NCBI RefSeq assembly: GCF_900114265.1
Contig: NZ_FPKV01000002.1
Coordinates: 1,116,001-1,180,000 of the forward strand
Length of the DNA stretch: 64,000 nt
Direction: 5' to 3'
From: Flaviramulus basaltis
Lineage (GTDB): Bacteria > Bacteroidota > Bacteroidia > Flavobacteriales > Flavobacteriaceae
In this document: piece after piece, positions 1 through 10,044 of the stretch
Layout: the number at the start of each line of letters is the position of its first letter
Position numbering within the stretch: position 1 is the first letter of the stretch
The notes under the pieces: generated by a model
What the model saw: the letters and a program-made list of their open reading frames with translations, nothing else
Databases searched by the model: none
What the model was told of the DNA's origin: nothing
Translations under genes and position numbers: made by a program

Positions 1-125
1 TTACCTGCTATTGCTTTTTCATTAGAATGTTTTAATGATTCTTGATGAAAATCAATATTTCTGGCTAAATCAAAACAAGTATTAAGATCTGAATTTATCT
101 CTGTTTTGATTTCAATTGTAGGCAT
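1..125 (-). CDS. SRPBCC (START-like) family protein, partial
   Basis: Only the first 41 codons are inside the window; the gene continues past base 1. The start is the ATG whose complement is at 123-125. The visible protein begins MPTIEIKTEINSDLNTCFDL and carries HSNEKAIAGK, which matches my recollection of the N-terminus of Bacteroidota SRPBCC (Bet v 1/START-like ligand-binding) proteins, where a beta strand is followed by 'FDLARNIDFH' and 'NEKAIAGK'. The family binds hydrophobic ligands in a helix-grip fold; the ligand here is unknown. It reads in the same direction as ychF, 190 bases downstream of it, so it could be read through from ychF or have its own promoter. Confidence 0.7.
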   Translation of the reverse strand, partial: MPTIEIKTEINSDLNTCFDLARNIDFHQESLKHSNEKAIAG

Positions 126-315
126 TATAAATAATTATAATTTGATTTATTTTTCTAAAATAGCTGAATCCAAACTTTAACATGGGCGATTTATCCTTTT
201 TTATTAAAAATAAAAAGAGAATTAGCACTATTTAAAAAAACTCAAGCTACTTTATTGTATTCACAATAATGTATCAAGATTATAATTATTTCACAAAAGA
301 CTAATTAAAGCTTAG
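126..315. other. intergenic region, no gene seen
   Basis: About 190 AT-rich bases separate ychF from the SRPBCC gene, both on the minus strand. I see no open frame with a plausible product and no GC-rich hairpin followed by a T run. Confidence 0.5.
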
Positions 316-1410
316 TTACACATTAAATAAGAAATGCATAACATCACCATCTTTCACAACATAATTTTTCCCTTCAACACGCATTTTACCGGCTTCTTTC
401 ACTTTAGCTTCACTACCTAATGTAGAAAAATCCTCGTAGCCAATTACCTCAGCACGAATAAAACCCTTTTCAAAATCGGTATGTATTACACCTGCTGCTT
501 GTGGTGCAGTTGCTCCAATATCAATAGTCCAAGCACGAACTTCTTTAACTCCAGCTGTAAAGTAAGTTTGTTGATTTAATAGCTTATAAGCAGAACGAAT
601 TAATTTAGCCGCACCTGCCTCATCTAAACCTATATCTTGCAAGAACATTTGACGCTCTTCATAATCATCTAACTCATTAATGTCCGCCTCTGTACCAACA
701 GCTAAAACTAAAACCTCTGCATTTTCATCCTTAACAGCCTCTTTAACTAGCTCAACGTAAGCATTACCAGAAACCGCAGCACCTTCATCTACATTACAAA
801 CATACATAACCGGTTTATCTGTAATAAACTGTGATGGCTTAACAAAATCATTATCATCATCTTCACTAAACTCTAAAGCTCTAACAGAGATTCCCGCTTC
901 TAAACCAGCTTTAATTTTTAATAAAACAGCTTCTTCTTTTTGAGCATCTTTATTTCCCGTTTTTGCTGCACGTTTTACTTTATCTAATTTTTTATCTACA
1001 GTTTCAAGATCTTTAAGTTGTAATTCCATGTCGATAGTTTCCTTATCTCTAATAGGATTTACATTTCCATCAACATGTACAATATTATCGTTATCAAAAC
1101 AACGTAATACATGTAGAATAGCATCAGTTTCTCTAATATTTGCTAAAAACTGATTTCCTAAACCTTCTCCTTTACTTGCACCTTTTACTAATCCAGCAAT
1201 ATCAACAATCTCAACTGTTGCTGGCTGTACACGCTCTGGACTCACTAATTCTTCTAATCTCTCTAAACGTGGATCTGGCACATTTACCACACCTATATTT
1301 GGTTCTATTGTACAAAAAGGAAAGTTTGCACTTTGCGCTTTAGCGTTTGATAAACAATTAAATAAAGTTGATTTCCCTACGTTTGGTAATCCTACTATGC
1401 CTGCTTTCAT
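316..1410 (-). CDS. ychF: redox-regulated ATPase YchF (Obg-like ATPase)
   Basis: Conserved P-loop ATPase of the Obg/OLA1 family, which binds ribosomes and hydrolyses ATP rather than GTP. The 364-residue length is normal. Visible are the P-loop GLPNVGKST (residues 7-15), the G3 segment [14 protein letters not shown] starting at D70, a lysine-rich coiled-coil insertion around 130-165, the family-specific NVDE (206-209) in place of the GTPase NKxD motif, and a C-terminal TGS domain (about 282-364) ending in the usual [11 protein letters not shown]. The start codon sits 25 bases downstream of a good TAnnTTTG promoter box on the minus strand. It is divergent from the ECF sigma gene. Identification is certain at family level. 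Confidence 0.97.
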   Translation of the reverse strand: MKAGIVGLPNVGKSTLFNCLSNAKAQSANFPFCTIEPNIGVVNVPDPRLERLEELVSPERVQPATVEIVDIAGLVKGASKGEGLGNQFLANIRETDAILHVLRCFDNDNIVHVDGNVNPIRDKETIDMELQLKDLETVDKKLDKVKRAAKTGNKDAQKEEAVLLKIKAGLEAGISVRALEFSEDDDNDFVKPSQFITDKPVMYVCNVDEGAAVSGNAYVELVKEAVKDENAEVLVLAVGTEADINELDDYEERQMFLQDIGLDEAGAAKLIRSAYKLLNQQTYFTAGVKEVRAWTIDIGATAPQAAGVIHTDFEKGFIRAEVIGYEDFSTLGSEAKVKEAGKMRVEGKNYVVKDGDVMHFLFNV

Positions 1411-1434
1411 AATTTAATGTGATTTTTGCGAGTG

Positions 1435-1442
1435 CAAAGATA
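1435..1442 (-). promoter_or_regulatory. -7 promoter box for ychF
   Basis: On the minus strand the sequence reads TATCTTTG, an exact match to the Bacteroidota TAnnTTTG box, ending 25 bases before the ychF ATG. The -33 TTG is not clear, so this rests on one box and its position. Confidence 0.5.
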
Positions 1443-1568
1443 ATAGTTTGCATCAAGAAACCTATTAGTTTTCATTTAACAAATCACTCTATAATTACTT
1501 CTCTAAAAAACTTTATATTTATAGGTGTTAACAAATATTCTATTATTTTTACGCATTGTTTCTTTTTT

Positions 1569-2144
1569 ATGAAGAATTTACATGATTATAATTTATGGGC
1601 ATCCCTTAAAAGTGGTGATTCAAAAGCGTTCTCCACTCTCTATAAGGTATACTATCCTCTTTTGCATAATTATGGCTTAAAAATTTCGAATTATAATACC
1701 CAATTAACTGAAGATTGTCTACAAGATTTTTTTCTATACATATACCAGCACAGAGAAAATTTAGCAAATTTAGATTCTATTAAGCCCTATCTATATGTTT
1801 CCTTTAGAAGAAGTTTATTTCGTGAATTAAAAATGGCTTCAAAAAAAGTTGATTATGATGATAAAGTAAATCATTTTATAGATATAAATTTTTCTGCTGA
1901 AGATGTTATGATTCAACAAGAAATTGATGCTTTTAAACAAACTAGTATAGTTAGCCTGTTAAATGAGTTGCCAAAAAGACAAAAAGAAGTTATTTACTTA
2001 AAATATTATAGTGATTTAACTACAGATGAAATAGCACAAGTTCTTGAAATAAATTATCAAAGTACATTAAATTTAATACATAAAGGCATTAAAAAATTAC
2101 GACAAAATGCACTTTTAAATGAACTTTTAAAAAATATTATATAA
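1569..2144 (+). CDS. ECF RNA polymerase sigma factor, FecI-like
   Basis: Extracytoplasmic-function sigma-70 factor of 191 residues. Region sigma2 lies at about 20-85 (FSTLYKVYYPLLHNYGL, then ENLANLDSIKPYLYVSFRR), and sigma4 at about 125-178 (LLNELPKRQKEVIYLKYY, then the helix-turn-helix TTDEIAQVLEINYQSTLNLI). The frame is open from 1419, but the 50 extra residues would be hydrophobic and unlike the family; the ATG at 1569 gives the normal MKNLHDYNLWASLKSGD start. A FecR-type anti-sigma follows after 103 bases and then a receptor with an STN domain, the standard order for cell-surface signalling. I infer that it drives the receptor genes downstream. Confidence 0.93.
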   Translation: MKNLHDYNLWASLKSGDSKAFSTLYKVYYPLLHNYGLKISNYNTQLTEDCLQDFFLYIYQHRENLANLDSIKPYLYVSFRRSLFRELKMASKKVDYDDKVNHFIDINFSAEDVMIQQEIDAFKQTSIVSLLNELPKRQKEVIYLKYYSDLTTDEIAQVLEINYQSTLNLIHKGIKKLRQNALLNELLKNII

Positions 2145-2247
2145 AATATTAATAAATCTATAAAAAAGAAGGGTATAAATTATTTAAATCTTACTTATAG
2201 TAATTAAAGAATGTTGAATAAAATTACCGAAAGAGTAATTCTCTCAT

Positions 2248-3243
2248 ATGAAAAATAAAGTTTACACTAAAATCGAAGACTTATTAAACGATGAATCATT
2301 CGTTAACTGGGTTAATAAAAAACAGATGGCTGATGTTGAATTTTGGAATGATTGGCTTCTTCAAAATCCAGAAAAAAAACAACTGGCATATGATGCAAAA
2401 GATATAATTATTGGCGTTAAGTTTAATAAATCATTTATTAGTGAAGAAAAAACTCTAGATGCTTGGAATGCATTTGAAAAGGAGTTAAAAACTCTAAATA
2501 TCAATAATAAAGCTCCTTTTTATAAAAAAGTAAAATACCAAAGTATTGCTGCCTTAATTTTACTTTTTATAACTATTTCTGCATTTTATTTTACAAATAA
2601 ATCTACAACTGTGGTTCACAAAACTACTTATGGAGAAATATTAGATATTAAACTACCAGATGGAACTAAAGTTAAATTAAATTCTAACTCAGTCTTATCT
2701 TATAGTAATGATGCTATTAGAGAAATAAACTTAGAAGGTGAAGCCTTTTTTAATGTTGAAAAAAAACCAGCAACTAATGCTAAATTTTTAGTTACCACAA
2801 AAGATCTTAAAGTAGAGGTTTATGGAACTGCTTTCAATGTTAATAATAGAAATACAAGAACTCAAGTATTCTTAGAAGAAGGTCATGTTGAACTTAAATT
2901 AAATAATGGATTACAAAAGAAAATGGTTCCAGGCGATTTGGTTTCCTATTCTTACAAAACCAACAAAATTATTGAACAAAAAAGAGTAATGAGACCAGAA
3001 TTACAAACTTCTTGGAAAAATGGTTCTTTAATTTTTGACCGTTCTACACTTGAGTCTGCTATGAATAAAATTGAAGAGACCTATGGAATTACCACAATAT
3101 TTGAAGACAGTTTAAGTAAAAAAATATTAATTACTGGAGCCGTACCAACTCAAAATCTAGATATTTGTATCAAAACAATTGAAAAATCTGCACAAGTAAC
3201 TATTGTAAATAAAAATAATAAGCTATACATTCACAAAAATTAG
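2248..3243 (+). CDS. FecR family anti-sigma factor
   Basis: Inner-membrane regulator of 331 residues. Residues 1-95 form the cytoplasmic part that would bind the sigma factor, one transmembrane helix lies at about 99-116 (SIAALILLFITISAF), the FecR beta-rich periplasmic domain at about 125-225 (GEILDIKLPDGTKVKLNSNS, VEVYGTAFNVN), and a C-terminal DUF4974-like domain at about 255-330 (LIFDRSTLESAMNKIEETYG). This architecture is standard for Bacteroidota FecR proteins. The periplasmic part is expected to contact the STN domain of the receptor encoded 17 bases downstream, so sigma, anti-sigma and receptor probably form one signalling chain. Confidence 0.95.
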   Translation: MKNKVYTKIEDLLNDESFVNWVNKKQMADVEFWNDWLLQNPEKKQLAYDAKDIIIGVKFNKSFISEEKTLDAWNAFEKELKTLNINNKAPFYKKVKYQSIAALILLFITISAFYFTNKSTTVVHKTTYGEILDIKLPDGTKVKLNSNSVLSYSNDAIREINLEGEAFFNVEKKPATNAKFLVTTKDLKVEVYGTAFNVNNRNTRTQVFLEEGHVELKLNNGLQKKMVPGDLVSYSYKTNKIIEQKRVMRPELQTSWKNGSLIFDRSTLESAMNKIEETYGITTIFEDSLSKKILITGAVPTQNLDICIKTIEKSAQVTIVNKNNKLYIHKN

Positions 3244-3260
3244 ACTCTAATTTAGTTAAA

Positions 3261-6227
3261 ATGTATTCTTTTAGACCCTTAAAAATAATCTTGTTTTTTA
3301 TCTTGATTATAACTTATAGTCTGAAATTAAACGCTCAAAACACCTCAAGTCAACATACAAAGTTGACTTTGTTTTTATCTAAGCTAAGTAATCAATATCA
3401 GGTTTTTTTTACCTACGATGCCGATTTACTAAGTAATATTGATATAAATACAACCCAATTAAAAAGTACAGACCTACAAGTAATAGTTGACTATTTAAGA
3501 GATCAAACAAATTTACATTTTGATAATTTAGGCAATAATTACTATGTAATTTATAACGATAGTGAACAAGGAAAAGCCTCCTTAGAGACTGCAAAAAAAA
3601 GATTAAATCAAACTATTGCTACAATTTCAAATTCCAATACTAGCTCACAATTTATTTTAAAAGGGAAAGTGCTAGATGCTTTTAACAATCCCTTACCAGA
3701 AGCCAATATTATTGAAAATGGATCTATTAATGGAGCCACCACAAACATAAATGGAAATTTCACATTACCCGTAAGTTCTTTAAATAAACTATTTATTACT
3801 GTAAGCTATATTGGTTATGCAACAAAAATTATAGACACACAAAATAAAAATGATTTAACTATTATTTTAGACCCTGGAGAATCTTTAAACGAAATTCAAA
3901 TAGTAGGTTCTAGAAACGCTAATAGATCTGCTCTGGATACAACTTCTGCTGTAGATATTATTGAATTAGAAGAAGCCACTAATAAAACAGGGCAAATAGA
4001 AATTAATCAAATTCTACAATTTGTTATACCTTCTTTTAACGCTACAAAACAATCTGGTGCAGATGGAGCAGACCACATAGTACCTGCAACATTAAGAGGT
4101 TTAGGCCCAGATCAAACTTTAATTTTAATTAACGGAAAAAGAAGGCATCAATCATCTTTAATCAATTTATATGGAACTCGTGGCAGAGGAAATTCTGGTA
4201 CAGATTTAAATGCTATACCTGCATCAGCAATAAAAAAAATTGAAGTACTTCGAGATGGTGCTTCTGCCCAATATGGATCTGATGCCATAGCAGGAGTTAT
4301 AAATATTGTTCTAAAAGATGAAATTGATACATTTAATGGAAGTGTAACCTATGGTTTTAATAATGCAAATACAAAAGAGGATTTTGCTCACCCAACATCT
4401 GGAATTGATGGGAATACTTTGAAAGTATCTGGTAATTATGGAATGAAAATTGCGAAAAGCGGTTTTTTAAATTTAACTACTGAATATTTATCAAAAGATA
4501 AAACCTTAAGACCTGGAGCCGATTTTAGAGAAAAATATGGCGAAGCAGGTTTAAATGAATATAGTCTTTTTTTAAACACCGAAATCCCTATAAATAAAAA
4601 TTCAATTTTCTATACTTTTGGAGGCTATAGCTACAGAGAATCAGAATCTTACGCTTTCACTAGACCTGCAGATAGTCCAAGAAATGTAATAGATATTTAT
4701 CCAAACGGATTTAACCCATTAATAACAGCAAAAATAAAAGATAATTCCATTTCATCTGGCTTTAAAACCAAGTTTAATGGCTGGAATATAGATATCAACA
4801 ATACCTTTGGCCGCAATAATTTTCATTATTTTATTAAAGAAACACTCAATGCTACTTTACTTTCTAACTCACCAACAAGTTTTGATGCTGGAGGTCACAT
4901 TTTAAACCAAAACACTACTAGTGCAGATTTTACTAAGTTTTATAAAGACATTTTTAATGGCATAAATATAGCTTTTGGAACAGAATACAGAATAGAAAAT
5001 TATAAAATATTTGCTGGTGAACCTGGTTCTTATGCAGCATACGATGTTAATGGGAATATTGTAAATCAAAACACCCCTTCTAGTGATTTAGTTATGCTAA
5101 ATGGTTTTGTTCGCGCAAGAGGCTCCCAAGGTTTCCCTGGGTATTCTCCAGAAAACCAAGTCGATCAAACAAGATCGAACCTAGCATTATATATAGATAC
5201 AGAATTTGATTTCAACAGTAAATTCATGTTTGGTATAGCTGGGAGATACGAAAAGTATAGTGATTTTGGCAATACATTCAACTATAAACTATCATCAAGA
5301 TATAAGGCTAGTAATAGCTTTAATATGCGAAGTTCTTTTAGCACAGGGTTTAGAGCACCTTCTTTAGCTCAAGTTTATTATAATTTAAAATTCACCAATT
5401 TTATTGGTAGCGAACCATCAGAATCACTATTAGAACAAAGTAACAGCCCTATTACCAGGGGTTTTGGCATAGGTGAATTGATTGAAGAAAAAGCTATTAA
5501 TGGAAGTCTTGGATTTACAGCAAAAATCAACAATTTTAAAGCCACAGTAGATGGCTACTATGTACATATTAAAGATAGAATTATTTTAACAGGAAATTTT
5601 GATGCCAGCAATCTTAATGCCAATGTGAATGACGTTCAATTTTTCGCTAACGGAGTAAACACAAGTACATTAGGGCTAGATATTATATTAACATGGAGAA
5701 AAATAATTCAAAATAATTCATTTTTAGTCACTTTTGCTGGTAATATTAATAGCATGACTATAGATAAAATAAATAACAGATTATTAGACGAGGAAACCTT
5801 TTTTGGTAAACGCGATCAATATTTTTTAATAGCTTCAGCTCCAAAGAACAAATTCAACCTAAGTTTTAACTACTCAAATAAAAAATTTGACTCAAACCTA
5901 TCCATTACTAGTTTTAGTAAAGTAACATTGATAGATTGGCAAATTTACGAACCAGTAGTTGCAGAAGATCCAGATTCAGAATATTTAAATGAAGCTGATA
6001 GGCTTAGGAAAGCCACAGATGTATACAACTCCAAATTAACTACAGATATAAACATTGGGTATGCTTTAACAAAAAAAATGTCACTTAGGTTTGGTATAAA
6101 TAATTTATTTAATATTTATCCTACAGCACAGCAAAGTGATTGGACAGACAGCGGAGGCTATTGGGATTCTGTACAAATGGGAACAAATGGTTCTTTTTTC
6201 TTCACAAATATTTCGTATAAATTTTAA
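3261..6227 (+). CDS. TonB-dependent receptor with STN signalling domain
   Basis: Outer-membrane transducer of 988 residues. In order: signal peptide (1-25, ending LKLNAQ), an STN domain at about 33-95 (LTLFLSKLSNQYQVFFTYDA), a CarboxypepD_reg-like domain at about 132-205 (LKGKVLDAFNNPLPEANII), a plug at about 215-350 (TLILINGKRRHQSS, then IEVLRDGASAQYGSDAIAGV) and a beta barrel ending in FFFTNISYKF with the terminal aromatic residue expected for BAM. No SusD-like gene is nearby, so I do not call it a SusC glycan importer. The substrate is unknown. The STN domain and the adjacent FecR indicate that ligand binding is signalled to the sigma factor. Confidence 0.95.
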   Translation: MYSFRPLKIILFFILIITYSLKLNAQNTSSQHTKLTLFLSKLSNQYQVFFTYDADLLSNIDINTTQLKSTDLQVIVDYLRDQTNLHFDNLGNNYYVIYNDSEQGKASLETAKKRLNQTIATISNSNTSSQFILKGKVLDAFNNPLPEANIIENGSINGATTNINGNFTLPVSSLNKLFITVSYIGYATKIIDTQNKNDLTIILDPGESLNEIQIVGSRNANRSALDTTSAVDIIELEEATNKTGQIEINQILQFVIPSFNATKQSGADGADHIVPATLRGLGPDQTLILINGKRRHQSSLINLYGTRGRGNSGTDLNAIPASAIKKIEVLRDGASAQYGSDAIAGVINIVLKDEIDTFNGSVTYGFNNANTKEDFAHPTSGIDGNTLKVSGNYGMKIAKSGFLNLTTEYLSKDKTLRPGADFREKYGEAGLNEYSLFLNTEIPINKNSIFYTFGGYSYRESESYAFTRPADSPRNVIDIYPNGFNPLITAKIKDNSISSGFKTKFNGWNIDINNTFGRNNFHYFIKETLNATLLSNSPTSFDAGGHILNQNTTSADFTKFYKDIFNGINIAFGTEYRIENYKIFAGEPGSYAAYDVNGNIVNQNTPSSDLVMLNGFVRARGSQGFPGYSPENQVDQTRSNLALYIDTEFDFNSKFMFGIAGRYEKYSDFGNTFNYKLSSRYKASNSFNMRSSFSTGFRAPSLAQVYYNLKFTNFIGSEPSESLLEQSNSPITRGFGIGELIEEKAINGSLGFTAKINNFKATVDGYYVHIKDRIILTGNFDASNLNANVNDVQFFANGVNTSTLGLDIILTWRKIIQNNSFLVTFAGNINSMTIDKINNRLLDEETFFGKRDQYFLIASAPKNKFNLSFNYSNKKFDSNLSITSFSKVTLIDWQIYEPVVAEDPDSEYLNEADRLRKATDVYNSKLTTDINIGYALTKKMSLRFGINNLFNIYPTAQQSDWTDSGGYWDSVQMGTNGSFFFTNISYKF

Positions 6228-6366
6228 TTTTTAAAATACTGATTATCAGCAATTTAAAATTCTTGTTACTATAAAGTTAAAAAATAGTTAAAATTAAGAG
6301 AGTATATTATAAAACCTAGCTCCTTATAATATAAACTAACTCATTTATTAACTTAATAAATACTTT

Positions 6367-9144
6367 ATGAAAAACACAATTATTTTATTTTTATTAATTT
6401 TTAGTGTATCATTTACTTTTGCACAACAAGTCTCTGGAAAGGTTACCGACCAAAATGGTATAGCTATTCCTGGTGTAAATGTTATAGAAAAAGGCACTAC
6501 AAATGGAACAACAACCGATTTTGATGGAAACTATTCCATTACAGTAAGTGAAAACGGAATACTAGTATTTAGTTATGTAGGTTATAGTACAAAAGAAGAA
6601 TCTGTAAATGGACGCTCACAAATTAGCATTACATTATCAGATGGAGAAGCTCTAGACGAAGTAATTCTTGTTGGTTCACGTACAGCACCAAGAAGTAATG
6701 TAGACTCTGCTTTACCAGTTGATGTTGTTGGTATTAAAGAATTAACATCTACAGGTCAAGCTACTTTTGATAAAGCATTACAATATAGAATACCATCATT
6801 TAACACGGTTCAAACACCTGTAAACGATGCAACTTCTTTATTAGATCCTTATGAAATTAGAAATATGGGACCTAGTAGAACATTAATTTTAATTAATGGT
6901 AAACGTAAAAATTTAAGTGCTTTATTATACACACAAACCTCTCCAGGTCGTGGTGAAACAGGTGCTGATATTTCTGCGATTCCAACAGATGCCATTAAAC
7001 GTGTTGAGATTTTACGTGATGGAGCATCTGCACAATATGGTTCTGATGCAATTGCGGGTGTAATGAATATTATACTTAAAGATTCTCCAAATGATGGGTC
7101 TGCTACCTTAAGAACAGGTCTTACTTCAGAAGGAGATGGAGAAATGTTTGGTTTTAGTGTAAATAATGGTAGTACTATTGGGGACGATAAAGGTTTTATT
7201 AATTATACTATAGACTTTTCTAAAGTAAATCAAGCAAACAGGCCAGGTAAAGTAGATGCAGATGGTGATGCTTTTGATTTTGGAGCAGACATTGCAGATG
7301 TACAAGAATTCTTATCACGCCGTCCAGATGCTGGAAACATAAATGGATCACCTGAAACAGCTGCTTCTAAATTTTTAGTGAACAGTGCTTTTGATTTGAG
7401 TGATAATACAGAAATGTACTTTAACGCTGCTTATGTATATAAAAAAGTAAACAGTTATGCTAACTATAGAACACCATATTGGAGAACTGTTGATGATTTT
7501 CCTTATTTAGCAGATTTTTTCCCTGGGAATAATCCTAATACAGCTGGTGGTTATGATGGTTATGTACCAACATTTGAAGGTTTATTAAATGACTATAATG
7601 GTACTATTGGTATTAAAACTAAAATTAACGACTGGAATGTTGATTTAAGTTATACAACTGGTGGAAACACTCAAACTTATAAAGTAAACAATTCACATAA
7701 TAGAAACGTTGTTTATTCTCCATCAACTTGGGTTGATGCTAATAATAACGGTACTGTTGATGATGGTGAAATTACTGAAGGCTCTCAATTGTATAGAGAA
7801 AACAGTAAGCAATCTTTTGATCCAGGAGGCACAAAATTCACTCATAATGTTGGAAATATAGATATTTCTAGAATACTTTCAGATCAAATAAGTATTGGTT
7901 TTGGTGCAGAGTTTAGAAACGAGACTTTTGAAGTAATTGAAGGGGAATTAGCATCTTATGATGGTGGTGGAGCCGATTCTTTTTCTGGTAACAGTCCAGA
8001 TAATTCAGGTAAATTTAACCGTTATAATATTGGTGGCTACTTCTCTGTAGATTATGATGTTAGCGAAGCCTTTTTATTAAGTGGAACAATAAGAACTGAA
8101 AATTATTCAGATTTTGGAAATACCTTTGTATATAAATTAAGTTCTCGTTTAAAATTAAGTGATAAGTTTACCGTTAGAGCCTCTGTTTCTTCAGGGTTTA
8201 GAGCGCCAACATTACACCAAATTTATACTCAAAAAGCACAATATAGCTTTATTCCTGGACAAGGTATTCAAGTTGGTGGTTTAGTTAATAACGTTTCTAC
8301 TCAAGCAAAATTATTAGGTCTTCCAGAATTAGATGCAGAAACATCTAACAACTTCACTATTGGTTTAGGAGGTAAATTAACAAACACATTAAGTTTTACT
8401 GTAGATTATTATAACATTGCTGTGAAAGACAGAATTGTATTAGGATCTGAGGTTACGCCTCCTAATACTCCTGCTTTTGCTGGATTATCAGATTTAAGTT
8501 TCTTTGCAAATGCATTAGACACTAAAACATCTGGTTTAGATGTAGTTATTAGCCAAAAGAATATTTCACTTGGTGCTGGTAATTTAGATTTAAACTTATC
8601 AGGAAATTATACTATAACTAATGAAAGAGATGGAGATGTTAAAAATCCAGCCTTTGCAACTGCAAATGGTCAATCTATTGTTAATGCAACTCAAGAAGCT
8701 TTGTTTTTTACATCTAGACCAGAAACAAAATGGATTTTAGGTGCAAATTATGACATAAACAAATTTGGATTCTCTTTAAACAATACTTATTTTGGAAAAA
8801 CTACTTTCAAACAACAAGGGATGAGTGATGATTTAAGAACAGAGTTTACTCCAAAAATTGTTACAGATTTAGGTATTAACTTTAATGCAACAGATAAATT
8901 TACTATTGCATTAAATATTAATAACTTGTTAAACGTATTACCTGAATGGAGCTTTAAAGCAGAAAATGCCGCTGGTCAAGCTTTAATAAATGATACGACA
9001 TTAAATTCTTATGGTATTACTGCCATTCAAGAACAATCTAACTTGATTACTTTTAACCAACGTTATTCTCAAATGACTTACGATGGTTATCATTTTAGTC
9101 AATTAGGGACTATGTTTAACTTATCTTTAAACTATAAATTTTAA
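6367..9144 (+). CDS. TonB-dependent receptor without STN domain, related to its neighbour
   Basis: Outer-membrane receptor of 925 residues with signal peptide (1-20, VSFTFAQQ), a CarboxypepD_reg-like domain (about 21-100, VSGKVTDQNGIAIPGVNVIE), plug (about 110-240) and barrel ending FNLSLNYKF. It resembles the upstream receptor closely in the plug: both carry TLILINGKR, then IPxxAIKxxExLRDGASAQYG, then SDAIAGVxNIxLKD. It lacks the STN domain, so it can transport but should not signal through FecR. A gap of 139 bases separates the two receptor genes and a strong terminator follows at 9172. A tandem duplication with loss of the signalling domain in one copy is a reasonable inference. Substrate unknown. 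Confidence 0.94.
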   Translation: MKNTIILFLLIFSVSFTFAQQVSGKVTDQNGIAIPGVNVIEKGTTNGTTTDFDGNYSITVSENGILVFSYVGYSTKEESVNGRSQISITLSDGEALDEVILVGSRTAPRSNVDSALPVDVVGIKELTSTGQATFDKALQYRIPSFNTVQTPVNDATSLLDPYEIRNMGPSRTLILINGKRKNLSALLYTQTSPGRGETGADISAIPTDAIKRVEILRDGASAQYGSDAIAGVMNIILKDSPNDGSATLRTGLTSEGDGEMFGFSVNNGSTIGDDKGFINYTIDFSKVNQANRPGKVDADGDAFDFGADIADVQEFLSRRPDAGNINGSPETAASKFLVNSAFDLSDNTEMYFNAAYVYKKVNSYANYRTPYWRTVDDFPYLADFFPGNNPNTAGGYDGYVPTFEGLLNDYNGTIGIKTKINDWNVDLSYTTGGNTQTYKVNNSHNRNVVYSPSTWVDANNNGTVDDGEITEGSQLYRENSKQSFDPGGTKFTHNVGNIDISRILSDQISIGFGAEFRNETFEVIEGELASYDGGGADSFSGNSPDNSGKFNRYNIGGYFSVDYDVSEAFLLSGTIRTENYSDFGNTFVYKLSSRLKLSDKFTVRASVSSGFRAPTLHQIYTQKAQYSFIPGQGIQVGGLVNNVSTQAKLLGLPELDAETSNNFTIGLGGKLTNTLSFTVDYYNIAVKDRIVLGSEVTPPNTPAFAGLSDLSFFANALDTKTSGLDVVISQKNISLGAGNLDLNLSGNYTITNERDGDVKNPAFATANGQSIVNATQEALFFTSRPETKWILGANYDINKFGFSLNNTYFGKTTFKQQGMSDDLRTEFTPKIVTDLGINFNATDKFTIALNINNLLNVLPEWSFKAENAAGQALINDTTLNSYGITAIQEQSNLITFNQRYSQMTYDGYHFSQLGTMFNLSLNYKF

Positions 9145-9171
9145 TTAGTTTATTTACTTAATTATATTATT

Positions 9172-9203
9172 AAATGCTGCTCTATTTGAGCAGCATTTTT
9201 TTT
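9172..9203 (+). terminator. rho-independent terminator after the receptor operon
   Basis: A perfect 11-bp stem (AAATGCTGCTC with GAGCAGCATTT), a 5-base loop and a T tract to 9203, starting 28 bases after the second receptor's stop codon. It closes the sigma/FecR/receptor module and separates it from the methyltransferase gene. Confidence 0.9.
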
Positions 9204-9229
9204 ATCTTTAAATTAATAAAAACAAACTT

Positions 9230-9973
9230 ATGCAGAGTTTATATTCTAATGGTTTTGAAACCATATATGATGACATGTATCAAACTTTTATTAATTATAA
9301 AGAAGAGTTTCAGTTTTATTCTAACATAATCAACACGCACTCAAAACACTCTGTTTTAGAGATTGGCTGTGGCACTGGCCATTTAGCAAAATACTTTTTA
9401 GAGTCAAGCATACATTATAAGGGATTAGATTTAAGTAAAGACATGATATCCCTGTCAAAAAAGAGAAATCCACAAGGCTGGTTTCAACAAGGTGACATGA
9501 CTAATTTTAAATTAAACACCAAAACAGCTTCTACTATTATTACAGCCAGAACAACAAGCTATTTATTAACCAATGAGGCCGTTCATAATGCCTTAAAAAG
9601 TATACATTATAACTTAGAAATGCATGGCATTCTGTGTTTTGATTTTATTGATGCTAATCGTTTTTTCCCTATTATTAAAAATGAGGAAATAATGATTCAT
9701 GAAGCCACAATAAATAATAAACATTATTATAGAGAAAGCCTTATGAAACCTAATAAAAGAAAAGATAATTTCATGTTTCACTGGGATGCTGTATATTTTG
9801 AAAAACTTAACGATAAAGCTATAAAACTAACAGAAGACCAATCTGTTGTTAGAGCGTTTACAAAAAATGAATGGGAATTATTTTTACACTTAAATAATTT
9901 TGAACTTATAGAATTTATTGACCGAAAAAGTTATGCTTTTGATACTTATGTGGTAGTAGCAAAACGTATTTAA
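9230..9973 (+). CDS. class I SAM-dependent methyltransferase
   Basis: Protein of 247 residues with a Rossmann-fold methyltransferase core. The SAM-binding motif I is VLEIGCGTGHLAKYF (near residue 43), the acidic ribose contact is in YKGLDLSKDMISLSKKR, and motif II is in GWFQQGDMTNFKL. The C-terminal half carries an insert typical of small-molecule methyltransferases. The acceptor cannot be told from sequence, and the neighbours (a TonB receptor upstream, an exported protein downstream) give no strong hint. It follows the terminator at 9203, so it is probably transcribed separately; TATCTTTA at about 9202-9209 is a near match to a -7 box. Confidence 0.88.
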   Translation: MQSLYSNGFETIYDDMYQTFINYKEEFQFYSNIINTHSKHSVLEIGCGTGHLAKYFLESSIHYKGLDLSKDMISLSKKRNPQGWFQQGDMTNFKLNTKTASTIITARTTSYLLTNEAVHNALKSIHYNLEMHGILCFDFIDANRFFPIIKNEEIMIHEATINNKHYYRESLMKPNKRKDNFMFHWDAVYFEKLNDKAIKLTEDQSVVRAFTKNEWELFLHLNNFELIEFIDRKSYAFDTYVVVAKRI

Positions 9974-9976
9974 TAT

Positions 9977-9997
9977 AGTAAGATTTTTACTTTTTTT
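9977..9997 (+). terminator. possible weak terminator after the methyltransferase
   Basis: A 5-bp stem (AGTAA with TTACT) around GATTT is followed by a T tract. The stem is short and AT-only, so this is only a candidate. Confidence 0.3.
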
Positions 9998-10044
9998 GTA
10001 ACAATTTAGCATCTAAATCGTTTGTAAAGATGAAGACACAAGCT

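Noticed and set aside
1140-1343. Plus-strand open frame of 67 codons inside ychF
   Set aside because: It is antisense to a certain gene, leucine-rich from the complement of ychF codons, and has no recognisable product.
3261-9144. SusC/SusD glycan-utilisation locus
   Set aside because: The two large receptors have TonB plugs, but no SusD-like lipoprotein and no glycoside hydrolase is nearby.
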